A stretch of 64,000 nt of DNA. Source: Phocoena phocoena (Eukaryota; Chordata; Mammalia; Artiodactyla; Phocoenidae). Numbering within the stretch: position 1 is the stretch's first letter; each line of letters opens with the position of its first letter. The notes beneath the pieces were generated by a model. It was not told the DNA's origin, searched no databases, and saw only the letters and a program-made list of their open reading frames with translations. The DNA lies in contig NC_089232.1 in the NCBI RefSeq assembly GCF_963924675.1, positions 31,756,842 to 31,820,841 on the forward strand, read 5' to 3'. Shown here one piece after another: positions 13,179 through 52,421 of the stretch. Position numbers and translations under genes: made by a program.

Positions 13179-13560
13179 TAGTGTATGGAAGGGGAAGGAG
13201 AAGGGAGTAACTTCACAGTGGAAAAACCTGACAAACACTGCCTCAGCCAGATGATCAAGGTTAATAGCAACAGTGATAGGTCATGTTGATAACACGAACC
13301 CTATGATGTGATGAGAAGGGCACTTCCTTCTATGGTCTTCCTCCCCCTAACCCATAACCCCAGTCTAACCAAGAGAATAACGCGAAACTGTGGAGTTTGG
13401 TTAATGCTGGTTCCTTAGCTGTGGCAAATGTATAATGGTAATGTAAGATGCTATCAACAGGGAAAACTGGGTAAGGGATAAACACAAACAATCTGTACTA
13501 TCTTTGCAAATTTTGTGTAAATCTAATATATTCTGAACAAAAATTTTACTTAAAAAAATA
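12620..13560 (+). mobile_element. ancient L1 3'UTR, + orientation, split by a SINE
   Basis: The segment has the typical sequence of an old mammalian L1 3' end. Landmarks are GTGGAGCTTAATTCC near 12898, GATCAAGGTTAATAGCAACA near 13252, and TGTACTATCTTTGCAAATTT before an A-rich end near 13550. It is interrupted at 12954-13172 by a younger SINE. Confidence 0.7.
12954..13172 (+). mobile_element. CHR-type SINE, full length
   Basis: The tRNA-derived head (GGCTTCCCTGGTGGCGCAGT, GGTTCGTGCCCCGG) is followed by the CHR body and a pure A tail. The 13-bp duplication AAAGAGTAGTGTA occurs at 12941-12953 and 13173-13185. Long poly(A) and clean duplications suggest a fairly recent insertion. Confidence 0.95.
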
Positions 13561-13797
13561 ATAAATTGGGCGAAGTCCCTAAGGACTGGGAGGGGGAGTA
13601 AGGAAGCAGATGGACTGAGAACACAGGTGGAGGTACTGGCTTTGGGTAAGAAAGATGCCTCTTCTGCTATGGGAAGAAGGAGGTAGGATTAATGCAGTGT
13701 TGGAGAGGAAAACTTTCTCTCTACACTCTTAGGTTCAGCTCTTGAGGGCTGGCAAATTAAACTTCCAAATGATAGCTTAGCAAGAGAAAAGAGGTGC

Positions 13798-13929
13798 TTT
13801 TTTTTTTTTAATTGGAACATAGTTGATTAACAATGTTGTGTAAGTTTCAGGTGTATAGCAAAGTGTTTCAGTTATACATATACCTGTATCTCTTCTTTTT
13901 CAAATTCTTTTCCCATTTAGCTTATTACA
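13798..13929 (-). mobile_element. L1 3'-end fragment, antisense
   Basis: Begins with a T-run, then has the artiodactyl-type L1 3' end read in reverse (ACATAGTTGATTAACAATGT, AGCAAAGTGTTTCAGTTATA). Confidence 0.7.
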
Positions 13930-14019
13930 GAGGAAAGAGATTTTTATTCACATACTTACATGGGCATTCACAGAAAAATATAACTCATGGTGGCAGTTAG
14001 AATTTGGGGCTTATGTGTA

Positions 14020-14102
14020 TTGGGTTGGCCAAAAATTTCGTTCGGGCTTTTCCGTAACCCGGGCTTTATGGAAAAACCCGAACAAACTTTTGTCCAACCC
14101 AA
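14020..14102. mobile_element. palindromic mariner-type MITE
   Basis: An 83-bp element made almost wholly of two inverted arms of about 38 bp. The left arm begins TTGGGTTGGCCAAAAATTTC and the right arm is its near-complement ending TTTGTCCAACCCAA. It is flanked by the TA dinucleotide target duplication (14018-14019 and 14103-14104) expected of mariner/Tc1 elements. Transcribed, it would fold into a long hairpin. Related cetartiodactyl copies are the source of the bovine miR-2284/2285 family (known from the literature; not tested here). Confidence 0.85.
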
Positions 14103-14143
14103 TATCATCTTAATAAGGTGCTGCTGCAAATAATCAATAAACA

Positions 14144-14363
14144 GGGCTTCCCTGGTGGCGCAGTGGTTGAGAGTTCGCCTGCCGATGCAGGGGACACGGG
14201 TTCGTGCCCCGGTCCGGGAGGATCCAACATGCCGCGGAGTGGCTGGGCCCGTGAGCCATGGCCGCTGAGCCTGCGCATCCGGAGCCTGTGCTCCGCAACG
14301 GGAGAGGCCACGGCAGTGAGAGGCCCGAGTACTGAAAAACAAAATCAAACAAACAAACAAACA
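14144..14363 (+). mobile_element. CHR-type SINE, full length
   Basis: Complete head and body, ending in an (AAAC)n-type tail. Duplication ATAATCAATAAACA lies at 14130-14143 and again after the tail near 14365-14378. Confidence 0.93.
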
Positions 14364-14378
14364 AAATAATCAATAAAC

Positions 14379-15210
14379 AATCTAAATAAGAATAGAAGAT
14401 AGTTTTATTCAAGCCAAACTGAGGACTATATAGCTTGAGAAACAGCCTTAAGAGGTGGGCAGATGAAATCCTGCAAAGGAGAAAGGAGAAGGAGTAACCA
14501 GAAAAATAATAGGAAAAATTGGCAGTTGTGGTGCCAGGGAAGCCAAGGAATCAGATTACGAAAGGGAGGGAGAGACCCTCAGCATTCCATGTTCCAGAGG
14601 TCAAGAAAGGTAAAACCCAAGAAGGATCCTTCAGGTTCAGCAACATGGATGATGTGGGTGGTCTTGTCTAGATCAGCTCCCCTCCCCACACCGGTGGGAC
14701 ACAGAAGGCTGCTTTCAGTGGTTTGAAGAGTGGGAGGTGAAAAACTAGAGACTAAAAGTGTAGACAACTCTTTTATGCCATTCGACTTTGCAGGGGGAAG
14801 AAAAAGTGGTGGTTTTAAGGTGGTTTGGGGCAAGGCAGGATTTTTCTTATGGGAAGGAACAGATAAGAGAGGGAGAAGTTGAAGACAGCAAGATGGTTTC
14901 TAACTGGGGCATGTTCTTGGGTGAAAGAGCCAAGTTGCACACTTGATTCAAGGTCTAGAAGAGAGTAAAGGGGAAAGCCGTGGATGACACTGAGGTCTAG
15001 AATGGGTCAGCAAAGACAGAAGCCAACACGCAGCCTTGAGAATGTAAGATGCACTCAGAGGAGGCTCATGTGTCCAGCCCCAGAGCAGCCACAGCCTGAA
15101 GCCCCGCCCACCCCCTTAGAGGCCTCCCCTTCGATGTGGTCTCAACTTGTCCGACAACAGGTGTGTTGTTTCCTTTACAGAAACCAGTCCTCTGTGTATA
15201 TCTTCTAGAA
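14379..15210. other. no gene seen
   Basis: Purine-rich unique sequence without a recognised element or exon. Confidence 0.5.
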
Positions 15211-15388
15211 CAGTGCTTCTCAAACGTTAGCCTGCATCAGAATCACCTGGAGGGTTTGTTAAAGCAGATTACTGGACCCCAGCTCCAGAGATTGTGATTC
15301 AGTAGGTCTAACGTGCTGTGTGATAATTTGCACTTCCCACGTGTTCCCATGCGGTTGCTGCCCTCAGTCCACATTTTGAGAACAGCTG
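15211..15388. mobile_element. MER5A-like hAT transposon fossil
   Basis: The ends are inverted (CAGTGCTTCTCAAAC and TTTTGAGAACAGCTG), with the characteristic internal blocks AATCACCTGGAGG and GATTCAGTAGGTCT. An 8-bp flanking duplication with two mismatches (TTCTAGAA / TCCTAGAG) fits hAT insertion. Confidence 0.85.
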
Positions 15389-16079
15389 TCCTAGAGAAAG
15401 CTTTTTACCCCAGTAAGATCCTGGAGAATAGTTAACGAACTTTTGTACTTTGCTCTGGAAATCACTCAATACTCATGCTTATACAGCAAAAGGCAGCTCC
15501 ACACGAGGTGAGTTCTCTGTGCTTGTTGGTCCAACATGAACGAGTCCACAAACCCAGCCTAACCCAGGCCCACAGGGGCCCCATGGGAGAAGAGCAGGCA
15601 ACTCGCTGGAGAAAGGCGAGAACCTTCCCAGGGTATGCTTCAGGGCATCTTTTGAGACAGTCACTGAACTGGGCCTGAATGGCAAGCAGGTTCCTATCAG
15701 AGGCAATGGGCGGGTCTAGAATGTTCCGCAGGATCAGGCTGTGCAAACGCAGCACCTATCAAGTGGGAAAAGCAATGCACTGTTCCGAGCATGCGTGCGG
15801 AGTCCCTCGTGCTTGCTTGAGGACGCCTGCGCAAGCTTCGCAAGGATTTCTTTTTTCCCAGTTTCCCAGCCTCGGGAAGTAGGTAGGTGATTATTTCAAA
15901 CAGCCGACGCAAGCCCGCCCCGCTAATCCGCAGCAGAGCCGCGCGCGGCCGGTAGGGTGCGCTATCCACGGTGCCTTGCCAGATCCCGGCCGGCCTGCGC
16001 CTGCGCGGGGCTTGAGCACCGCTGCGAAGGCTGTGGGGGAGTGGAGCGGCCTATCCCACACCTGCGCACTCGGAGCAAG

Positions 16080-43978
<27,899 letters not shown>

Positions 43979-44095
43979 ATTAATTTGAGTTTTCTTTGGG
44001 CCCAGCAGTTGGACTTGTTGATATATATACTAAGCTTTTATTATTAATCTGCTAAGGAACTTGAGGATTAATAAAATATACCCTTTCTTCAGAGA
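43979..44095 (+). other. NFU1: NFU1 3'UTR
   Basis: A short 3'UTR inferred from the stop and the first strong poly(A) signal. The cleavage point near 44,095 is an estimate. A further AATAAA at 44642-44647 could define a longer form. Confidence 0.75.
44070..44075 (+). terminator. NFU1: NFU1 poly(A) signal
   Basis: AATAAA about 92 bases after the stop, followed by a T/C-rich stretch and, near 44,114, TGTTTGCTTT. Confidence 0.8.
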
Positions 44096-46102
44096 ATGAT
44101 ATATAAATATTGCATGTTTGCTTTACCTCATATGAGTTATTTATAACATCCTGAATCATCTTCTGTACACGTGGATTTTATCCAGGGATATTTTTATTTT
44201 TGTTCTTCATTTCTCATGGTTCCTTCTTTGCATAATGTGTGAAGCAGTTTAAAATACATCCCCCCCAATCTAATTTATTTACTTTTTTAATGCAGAAGTA
44301 AATAGGGAGAATCTTTTTAAGATATTCTAAAATGGCTTAGCTTTTTATGAGATGTTTGAAACTATGTTTACTGAATTTTTACCTTGTTAAAAAAAAACAC
44401 TAAACAATTTTTAGTTTTAAAATGGTATCTGCCTAGTAGCCCCAAATGTAGTATCACATAACTTCCCGCTGAAAGACCAAAAAAAAAAAAAAAAGAAAAA
44501 TCATAATGCTGAAAACTGTTGAAGAGCCAAGTTCTAGAATGTAGACAAAATTTCCATTGATTACAAGACAGAGCAGGCTGAATTGAGAAAAACTGCCTTA
44601 GTATACTCAGGCTTTACCTTATGATACAAAATCTGTCTGAAAATAAAGATGTGAAACTGCTTGGTCCTTCTACTGGCTTCTCCTGACTCAGAGATCTATA
44701 ATCTGTACCATGCCAAAAATTTGGACAGTTATCTTTCTGCCATATGTGTACAGCTTTTTCAGATAGCCCAAGTAGCAAATTATCCTTCTCTCTTGTTTTT
44801 CTATAGGAATTCAGAGTCAGCAGTTCACAGACAATATCAGGAAAGGAAAGATAGGTACATTGCATCTTTGGAATTCTGTTCCCCAAAAGTACTGAGATTA
44901 AAATAGGGATGGAAGCAGAAAGAACTCCAGCAGTTGTGAATGCTGGGAAGAGAAGTTTTAATTTTTCTTCTTTTGGTTCACAGAACCAGGCATTGCGGTT
45001 GGAGAATTTGTTTCCTGAGCCGTTATAGATGAATTCAGGTTAGACTATGGGAATTAGTGCGTAAGGTAGGCACATTAACTTGCTGAAGCTACAGGAAATT
45101 GAGATTGTGGAGGAGATGCAGTTAATGACAAGTCTTGGGTCTGGCCACGAAATAAGTGGCTGAGGTGAGTGGGGGATTTAGTTACTGGAAGAGGAAGTCA
45201 CAGAACAGAGAGGCCAAGTTATTGGAAAGATTTTCTACAAAAGGGAGCAGCCATGAAGAACAAGGAGGAAAGGTGGAGAAGAACATTCTAGGCATACAGA
45301 ACGGTGTAATCAGAATCTGGAAGCTGTGGAATGTATTTGGGAACTGCAAGAAGCTGAGTAGGACTTGAGTGTACGGTGGAAGGGCTTAGCTGGAAATGGT
45401 GCAGAGGTAGGCACTGGGTAGTGAGGAGAATGCTGCAGAAACTCTTGGTTGCCTACTCAGCTTACATCCTGCTTCTTGCTGAGAGAGGCCCTCTCAATTA
45501 TCATGTGCTTGCAGTGTGCTCACGGAAGGTAGGTCTCACTCAGTGCCAGGGGATAAATTATAACTAGTTTAACTCAGACATTTTAACTCCTTTTTTCTTT
45601 TCCAGTCATTAGTCTAGATATGGACATATGACCCAACTCTGCCTATGAGCTGTAAGAGAAAGTCTATTGGTGAACTCTGGAAAGGTTTTCTTCCTTGATT
45701 GAGAGAGAAGAAAGTTTATGTAAAGAAGGCTCTTTTCCTATCCATTCCTTTCCTTCCTGCTTGGTATACCATAATATGAAGACTTGATGTCCAAGGCTCT
45801 GACGGTCAGCTTGTGATCATGAAAACCAGTTCACTAAGAGTAGCAAAGAGGAAGGAAAACAAAAAAAGGGGCCTGGATCTTTGAGGACACTATTGACCTT
45901 TGAGCCAGCCTGGGAACCCCCAGTGTTCAGAGTATCATGTGAGATAAAAGTTGTTCTTGTTACATCAGGTCTTCTGTCATTTGAAGCTGATTGCCTTCTA
46001 ACAAAGAGCCTGGTAAATCATGGAGAACTTGGTAGATAATTTTACTGCTTTTTTATTTGTGGCAGACAGTGCCAAATGTCAAATGTCAATCTTAAAACGA
46101 TA
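44096..46102. other. intergenic, no gene seen
   Basis: AT-rich unique sequence with an A-run near 44,479-44,494. I recognise no exon, RNA gene or mobile element. Confidence 0.6.
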
Positions 46103-46116
46103 ACAAATTCACATTT

Positions 46117-46313
46117 CTTTTGCGGTATGCAGGCCTCTCACTGTTGTGGCCTCTCCGGTTGCGGAGCACAGGCTCCGGACACGCAGGCTCAGCGGCCATG
46201 GCTCACGGGCCCAGCTGCTCCGCGGCATGTGGGATCTTCCCGGACCGGGGCACGAACCCGTGTACCCTGCATCGGCAGGCGGACTTTGAACCACTGCGCC
46301 ACCAGGGAAGCCT
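46117..46313 (-). mobile_element. CHR-type SINE, antisense, without poly(T)
   Basis: Starts almost directly with TTTTGCGGTATGCAGGCCTC and ends GCCACCAGGGAAGCC. The perfect 14-bp duplication ACAAATTCACATTT (46103-46116 and 46314-46327) fixes the borders. The tail is unusually short. Confidence 0.94.
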
Positions 46314-46553
46314 ACAAATTCACATTTTTAAATTAATTGAGCCATTTTTTCAATCAAAGATTAATTTAGGTGTAGTTTAATCACGTAATAGTTTTACATT
46401 TTGAATGTTTAAGTTATATTTAATTTCCTCCCACAAAGCCCCAAAGAAAGAGTAATCATTCACTGTTAGTTGTGTTTCACTAAAATAAAAAATAAAAATG
46501 AACCCCCAAAATGTGCAAAATGTTTTTACACGAAGTATCTTGAAAACACTTGT

Positions 46554-46735
46554 TGGAACTTCCCTGGTGGGCCAGTAGTTAAGACTCCACGCTCCCAACA
46601 CAGGGGGCCCGCGTTCGACCCCTTGTCAGGGAAATAAGATTCCACATAACACAACTAAGCCCGCGTGCCACAACTAGAGAAGCCCACGTGCCGCAACGAA
46701 GACCCAGCGCAGGCAAAATAAATAAACTAAAAAAA
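46554..46735 (+). mobile_element. short CHR-type SINE with extra monomers
   Basis: TTGGAACTTCCCTGGTGGGC head, CGTTCGACCCCTTGTCAGGG, then CCACAACTAGAGAAGCCC units and GCAACGAAGACCCAGCGCAG before the A/T tail. Confidence 0.88.
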
Positions 46736-48812
46736 CAAAAACGAAAACTGGTTGTCTTAAACAATAGAAATTAAAAAAACAAACAAAAAAACACTATGGG
46801 ACATTTCAATATGTATTTGAAACTGAGATTATTGGCCAAAGCACCTGGAGGGTTTTTTACTAAACAAAATTAGGGTGAAGCCTGTCAAGGAGTGGGTAAT
46901 TTCCCCCTCTACCCCTTTTGAGTTCTTGTGACTGGACTAACAATAAAATTGACACAAAATAGGTTAACAGGAGAAAAAGAAACAAATTTTAATTCTTGCA
47001 CACAGAGGTCTCATAGTAATGGGACCTAAGAAGTGGCCAAAGCATTAGCTTTTATATTTTTAGACAAAATTAATTTGAGAGGAATTGACAGAACAAAGAA
47101 ATTTAGGTTTGGGTGCTAATTAGTAAGGAATTTAAACAGTTTGGACTTGGGTAGTGAGTTAGGAAGGAAATAACAAGGTTTGTTTAGGTAGTCTTTTGGC
47201 CTGAATTCCCTATCTCTGGTGATAAGGATGTCTTCCTATCTCCCAGTACAGGGAGGGCACCTGTCACATGGAAAATTTATTTCCTGCTTTCAGGGAGACA
47301 GGAGGGTCAGAGTCCCTCTTGTATCAGCCATTTCTTAAGTAACTTTAATTCAAAATAATATGACATTGAGGCATATTTTGGGGTGCCTGCCATGAGCCCC
47401 ACCAAGCCCTAATACAGAATGATAAGGAGCAAATATATATAAAAATAGACTTTCATTGAGCATTCACTATGACCCTGTTCTCAGCACCTTATATTTATGA
47501 AGTCATTTAATCCTATGAGATGGGTAACTATTATTGTCCCCATGAGGCACAGAGAGGAGAAGTACATATTCCATTGCCATAGAAATTAAGTGGAAAAGCC
47601 AGGAACATGGACCCTGACATTCTGGGTGCAGAGCCTATGCACATTGCCATTAGGGAATTGAACCCTCATACCTTTCCTGAGTATTCCTACCTCAGGAAAG
47701 GGAAAAGCATTCCTTGTCTTCATAGGTGCTGCTTCCTAGTGGATCATCTTTTACTTGCTCCAGACGATCATGGGCCAAATGTGTACATTTGTACACATCT
47801 GTGTGCATGTGTGTACATTTTTTTCATGCAGGAATACGAAGCTGGCTGCTCTCCAGTCCAGTGGGAATTTACATCATCCCTTTGGGAAACCCTAGCCTTA
47901 TACTCTGCTTCTCCACATTAGAGTTATCAATAATAATTCCACAGGGTGCTTGCAGTCTGCAGAATCGACTTTTGAAAGAAACTCTAGAAAACAGTATTCT
48001 TCTGTCTCCTTACATTTGGAGTCATCTTTCAACTCTAGGCAGCTCCCTGAATGGTCCACCTCTATTTTGGCTCTGATCACATCCTACAGGATAGAAATAG
48101 TAGATAGGACCAGTTAATCTCATGGTTTCCAATTTGTTGACAATTTCTTGGCAGTAGAATGAGTTTCTTTCTAGCAGAGGTGGAAAACTCTGCCCCAGGT
48201 TCTGCCTACTGGGGAAATTTGGAGCCACCCTGGAGGCGAGTATTGGGGAATGTATTCTAGTTGGAGTCAGCACCCTTTGTTCTCAAGCCTGAGGAGTGAA
48301 CATCTTTTGTTAGTGTTTTCTTGGTGTCCCTTCATTCTTTTAGCCCTTCCTTTGAAGAACTTCTACCTATTCCTGACTCTATGTGGCTCTGGTGGAACTG
48401 TCCAATCACCGTGTCCTACCTTTGCCACCAGAGTGGGGCATACGACTCACTAGACCCATCAGAATCCTTGCCTAAATATAAAAAGTGAGGATGGAGGAAT
48501 AGCCTCTCTCCCCTTGGACTGCGAGCTGTAAAGATGTGATTCCAGAGCTGTTTTAGGGTCTTTTCCCTGTCCATGAGGTCAGAGAGAGAATCAAAGAGAG
48601 TTCTGACAACATTTTTTGTGTGCCTGGATATAGATGTATCTGAAGCTGTTTGTATTTCTGTCCTTTCCAATTACATTAGCCAATAAATCCCCCTCTTCAG
48701 CTAGTTTGAGTAACTTTCTATTATTTGTCATTGAAAGCTCTATCCTCTAGAAATTTAAAATAAATACATATATTCATGTTGAGGAAGTCAATAAGATCAC
48801 CCTTCGATGGAT
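46736..48812. other. intergenic; an MIR fragment but no gene seen
   Basis: The only named element is a reversed MIR-like stretch at about 47,450-47,570 (GAGCATTCACTATGACCCTG, GTCCCCATGAGGCACAGAGA). Two overlapping open frames at 47,607-48,076 look like chance. Confidence 0.55.
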
Positions 48813-49220
48813 GTGTTAGTCAGGCTTTCTAGAGAAACAGAACTAGTAGGGGGGAGAGAGGGAGAGAGAAATTCATTTTAAGGAATTGGCTCATGCAATC
48901 ATGGAGGCTACGAAGTCCAAAATCTGCAGGATGGTCTGTCAGGGTGGAGACAGGGAAGAGCTGACGTTGCAGTCCAAGTCCAGTTTGGCTGGGGAATTCC
49001 TTCTAGCTCTGGGGAGGTCAGTCTTTTGTTCTATTCAGACTTTTAGTTGACTAGATGAGGCCCATCCACGTAATGGAGCTCATTGTGCTTTACTGAGTCC
49101 ACTGATGTAAATGTTAACCTCATCTGAAAGCATCCTCACAGAAACATCCAGAATATATTTGACCAAATATCTGGGCACTCCAGTACAGCCAAATTGACCC
49201 ATACAATCAGCCATCACAGT
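48813..49220. repeat. ancient interspersed repeat, family not named
   Basis: Begins TGTTAGTCAGGCTTTCTAGA and ends ATACAATCAGCCATCACA. I recognise these ends and the internal blocks (AATTGGCTCATGCAATCATG, ATCTGGGCACTCCAGTACAG) as a common old mammalian repeat, but cannot name the family with confidence. Confidence 0.55.
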
Positions 49221-50231
49221 GGGTAAAGTTTGCCTTCAGCACCAACTTATTTCTGATTCCTGCTTCCATAATTTGGCCTCCTTTCTCTGGCATTACCATA
49301 CTTAGTTCCACATGCCCTTATATTGTCCCTTTCTTGCCCAGTGTCATCAACCAAGGTAATCTGTCCAGGTCTGCCTTCCTTCTAATTTCAGAATTATCTT
49401 TATTTTATCCCCATCAAAGCTTGCATTTCCTCAGTGACTTTTTCACACCTGGTATCCAAATGAAAATAATCTCATAGTTACACTCTAAAGTGTAATAGAT
49501 GATAATGACTTAATGTAGATCTCCTTGGGGAGGGAGAGGTGTTCTGCCTTAAATATATATGTACAGGTGGAGTTTAGGCAATGTGATAGGGAAGGAGTGG
49601 AGGTAATTTTGCACAAGGGAACTTTCTGGTTCCCTTATAATCCTATTTTGTGAGTGACTAGTCCTCTATAGTCAAGCCCTAACTATTTAACATTTGATTC
49701 CCTTCTTAATGCTTCCTTTTAAAAAGGGCAAATACACAGATGCAAAGTTTAAGATAGGATTCTTCTTTAGGGAACTGCCAATAGGTTAAAGTATAGCTAG
49801 ACCGTTAAATGCTTGAATACAGTGATGGGAGATGATGCTGATAAAACCGACAGGAGTGAGATCTGAATTACCAAGGGTGTGTGCATAGGAGTCTGGACTT
49901 AATCCTTCAGGTGAAGGATACCCACTGAATTGGAAGCAGGGAGAAACAGGATCTGATCTGTGTTTTTGAAAAATCACTCTGGTGTGAAAGTGTCTAGGAT
50001 GAACTGGGGTAGTGGTGGAATCAAAGGGGTTTACTTAAGGGGCCTTTCTGAGGCCCTGACTGGTGCCTTCTCCTGTTCATTGCTTCCTTCTCAAAGGCCT
50101 TCGTGGCTCAACCTACTTCTTTTTCCTTTGACATCTTCTCTGTCCACTGAAGTACACTTCTCCATATAACTCCATAGATGTGGGATATATATGCCCCTGC
50201 TTCCCATATTCTTGTAATGCACAGGGCTTTT
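49221..50231. other. intergenic, no gene seen
   Basis: Possibly includes diverged old repeats (49,780-49,990), but none I can assign. Confidence 0.5.
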
Positions 50232-50374
50232 AAAATGTATGTATAATTAAAATGAGATGTGTGTATGTATGTATAATTAAAATGAGATGTATGTATGTAT
50301 GTATATTAAAATGAGATATGTATGTATATTATGAGAGATATATGAGATAAAATGTATGTATATTAAAATGAGAT
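50232..50374 (+). repeat. degenerate minisatellite, ATGTATGTATAATTAAAATGAG-type unit
   Basis: About five imperfect copies of a 20-30 base unit combining ATGTATGTATA, ATTAAAATGAG and ATGTG, with unit lengths shortening toward the right. Confidence 0.85.
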
Positions 50375-50640
50375 AATTGACATATAACATTATATTAGTT
50401 TCAGATGTACAGCATGATTGATGTATATATTGCAAAATGATCACCACACTAAGTCTAGTTAACATCCATCACCACACATAGTGAGGAGAACTTTTAAGAT
50501 CTACTCTCTTAGCAACTTTCAAATATACAATACAGTATCATTAATTATAGTCACCATCCTGTACATTACGTCCCCAGGACTTATTTATTTTATAACTGGA
50601 AGTTTGTACCGAGGCCTTTTTAATAAGTTTATTGCTATCA
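50375..50640 (-). mobile_element. old L1 3'-end fragment, antisense
   Basis: AATTGACATATAACATTATA, TCAGATGTACAGCATGATTG and TAATTATAGTCACCATCCTG form a reversed old L1 3'UTR. Confidence 0.75.
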
Positions 50641-51667
50641 ATACTTATTGTAATCCAAATAAGTGATAACAAAAATCACAAATATGGGGGCATTTAAAAA
50701 CCTTATAAAGCTATTTCAATCATGGTTCTTCGTTTCTTTAGCAATGGCAATGGAATCCCTGATGGCCTTCAGGCTGCATGGCAAGGAGAAGGCTGAGAAC
50801 CATCATATTCAACAGGACTAATCCCATGAACAGGGAAATGGACTTACATAAAAAGACAATGAATTACACCCCGTTACCATCATTATTATTATTATTAGTT
50901 CAGAACTTTTGTTCAGGAGAGAAAATCTTTTCCATTTCCTTGGATGTTTGAATCAGACCCAGATGTCTCCTTTCCTTCATAGGACATTTATTTTCTTCTC
51001 CTCCAGCCCGTATCCCCAAAGATCCAGCTAAAGCAAAGCTGTGTATAGATGGAGGTCAGACAAAGTTCTTCCGTATCAGTGTCTTGATTGGCACATGTTT
51101 ACAAAGGCTCTTTGTTGCAGTGGGTTGGTGAGGTTGTTCAAGCTTGGGCTGGGAAAATATTGACCTTCAAAGTTTCTTCCTTGAAACTGGTGCATGAGCA
51201 CCTTCCGAAATAGCTGTAGAATGGAGGTGGACAAGACAAATTGGTGGTCATGATGGAGTAGAAAGCAGAAGAGGAAAGTAAGTGTTCATAGGTTATTATA
51301 GTTTGAGCATGAGCACTTTGGTGATACCACTAACATTTTCTTTGTTCCATCAACAAGTTTTCTGGTGATGCACAAAAGTATTGTTCAAACTTTGGAATCA
51401 TACCTTCACTTCTTGGCAATATCACCAAGGTTCTACCAGAACCTCTTAGATGAGGGTTCTGAGGCTAACACATACACACACAGAGACTTTTTTTTGCCTC
51501 TTGAATTAAAAAATGTGTTGTCTAGTAACAAACAATTCACTGGTTTTTAACTTTGCTCTGGGTAATTTAGGAACCTGTTTAAGGGCCTGAAATATTAAAG
51601 GGCTTGCAGGTGAGTACTTTCATTAGTTAAATGTGACATTTTCCTTTCTTTCTTTCAGGACACTTAT
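50641..51667. other. intergenic, no gene seen
   Basis: Unique sequence, with a short (ATT)n run near 50,881-50,896. Confidence 0.55.
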
Positions 51668-51795
51668 AAAAGGGCATCTTTTTCTTTCTCTCTTGTTTTT
51701 TTGAAAACAAACAACTTTTTATTGACGTATAGTTGGTTTACAATGTTGTGTTAGTTTCAGGTGTACAGCAAAGTGATTCAGTTTTATATGTATAT

Positions 51796-51798
<3 letters not shown>

Positions 51799-51838
<40 letters not shown>
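51799..51838. repeat. (TA)n microsatellite
   Basis: A pure TA run inside the L1 3'UTR and just before the nested SINE. Confidence 0.92.
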
Positions 51839-51840
<2 letters not shown>

Positions 51841-52052
51841 TTTTTTTTTTTTTTTTTTTTGCGGTACGTGGGACTCTCACTGTTGTGGCCTCTCCCGTTA
51901 CAGAGCACAGGCTCCGGACGCGCAGGCTCAGCGGCCATGGCTCACGGGCCCAGCCGCTCCGCGGCATGTTGGATCTTCCCGGACCGGGGCACGAACCCGT
52001 GTCCCTTGCATTGGCAGGTGGACTTTCAACCTCTTTCAACCAGGGAAGCCCT
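51841..52052 (-). mobile_element. CHR-type SINE nested in L1, antisense
   Basis: T-run, GCGGTACGTGGGACTCTCAC and a reversed head that is damaged at its end (CTCTTTCAACCAGGGAAGCC). Sequence TATATATATTCTTTTT flanks both sides as the target duplication. Confidence 0.92.
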
Positions 52053-52421
52053 ATATATATTCTTTTTCAGATTCTTTTCTATTATAGGTTATCACAAGTT
52101 ATTGAATATAGTTCCCTGTGCCATACAGTAGGTCCTGTTGGTTATCTATTTTATATATAGTAGTGTGTATATGTTAATTCTCAAATCCTAATTTATCCCT
52201 CCCCCCATTTCCCCTTTGGTAACCATAGGCTGTTTTCTATGTCTGTGAGTCTATTTCTGTTTTGTAAATAAGCTCATTTGTATCATTTTTTTAGATTCCA
52301 CATATAAGTGATATTTGTCTTTGTCTGACTTCACTTAGTTTGATAATCTATAGGACCATCCATGTTGCTGCAATTAGCGTTTTCATCTTTTCCGAACACA
52401 TGCTAAAAGGGCATCTTTTTC

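Larger units (their letters stand above)
51685..52404 (-). mobile_element. 5'-truncated L1, antisense, carrying a nested SINE
   Basis: Reversed L1 3' end (GTATAGTTGGTTTACAATGT, TACAGCAAAGTGATTCAGTT), then a TA run, a SINE, and the L1 continuing to 52,404. The duplication AAAAGGGCATCTTTTTC at 51668-51684 and 52405-52421 is exact and frames the whole nest. Confidence 0.92.

Noticed and set aside
15957..16079. In-frame upstream ATG extending NFU1 by 41 residues
   Set aside because: The added residues do not resemble any known NFU1 N-terminus, and the ATG at 16080 lies at the conserved Ala-rich presequence start.
47607..48076. Two overlapping open frames of 104 and 116 codons in intergenic DNA
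   Set aside because: They overlap in different frames, show no domain and lie near an MIR fragment. No evidence of a gene.
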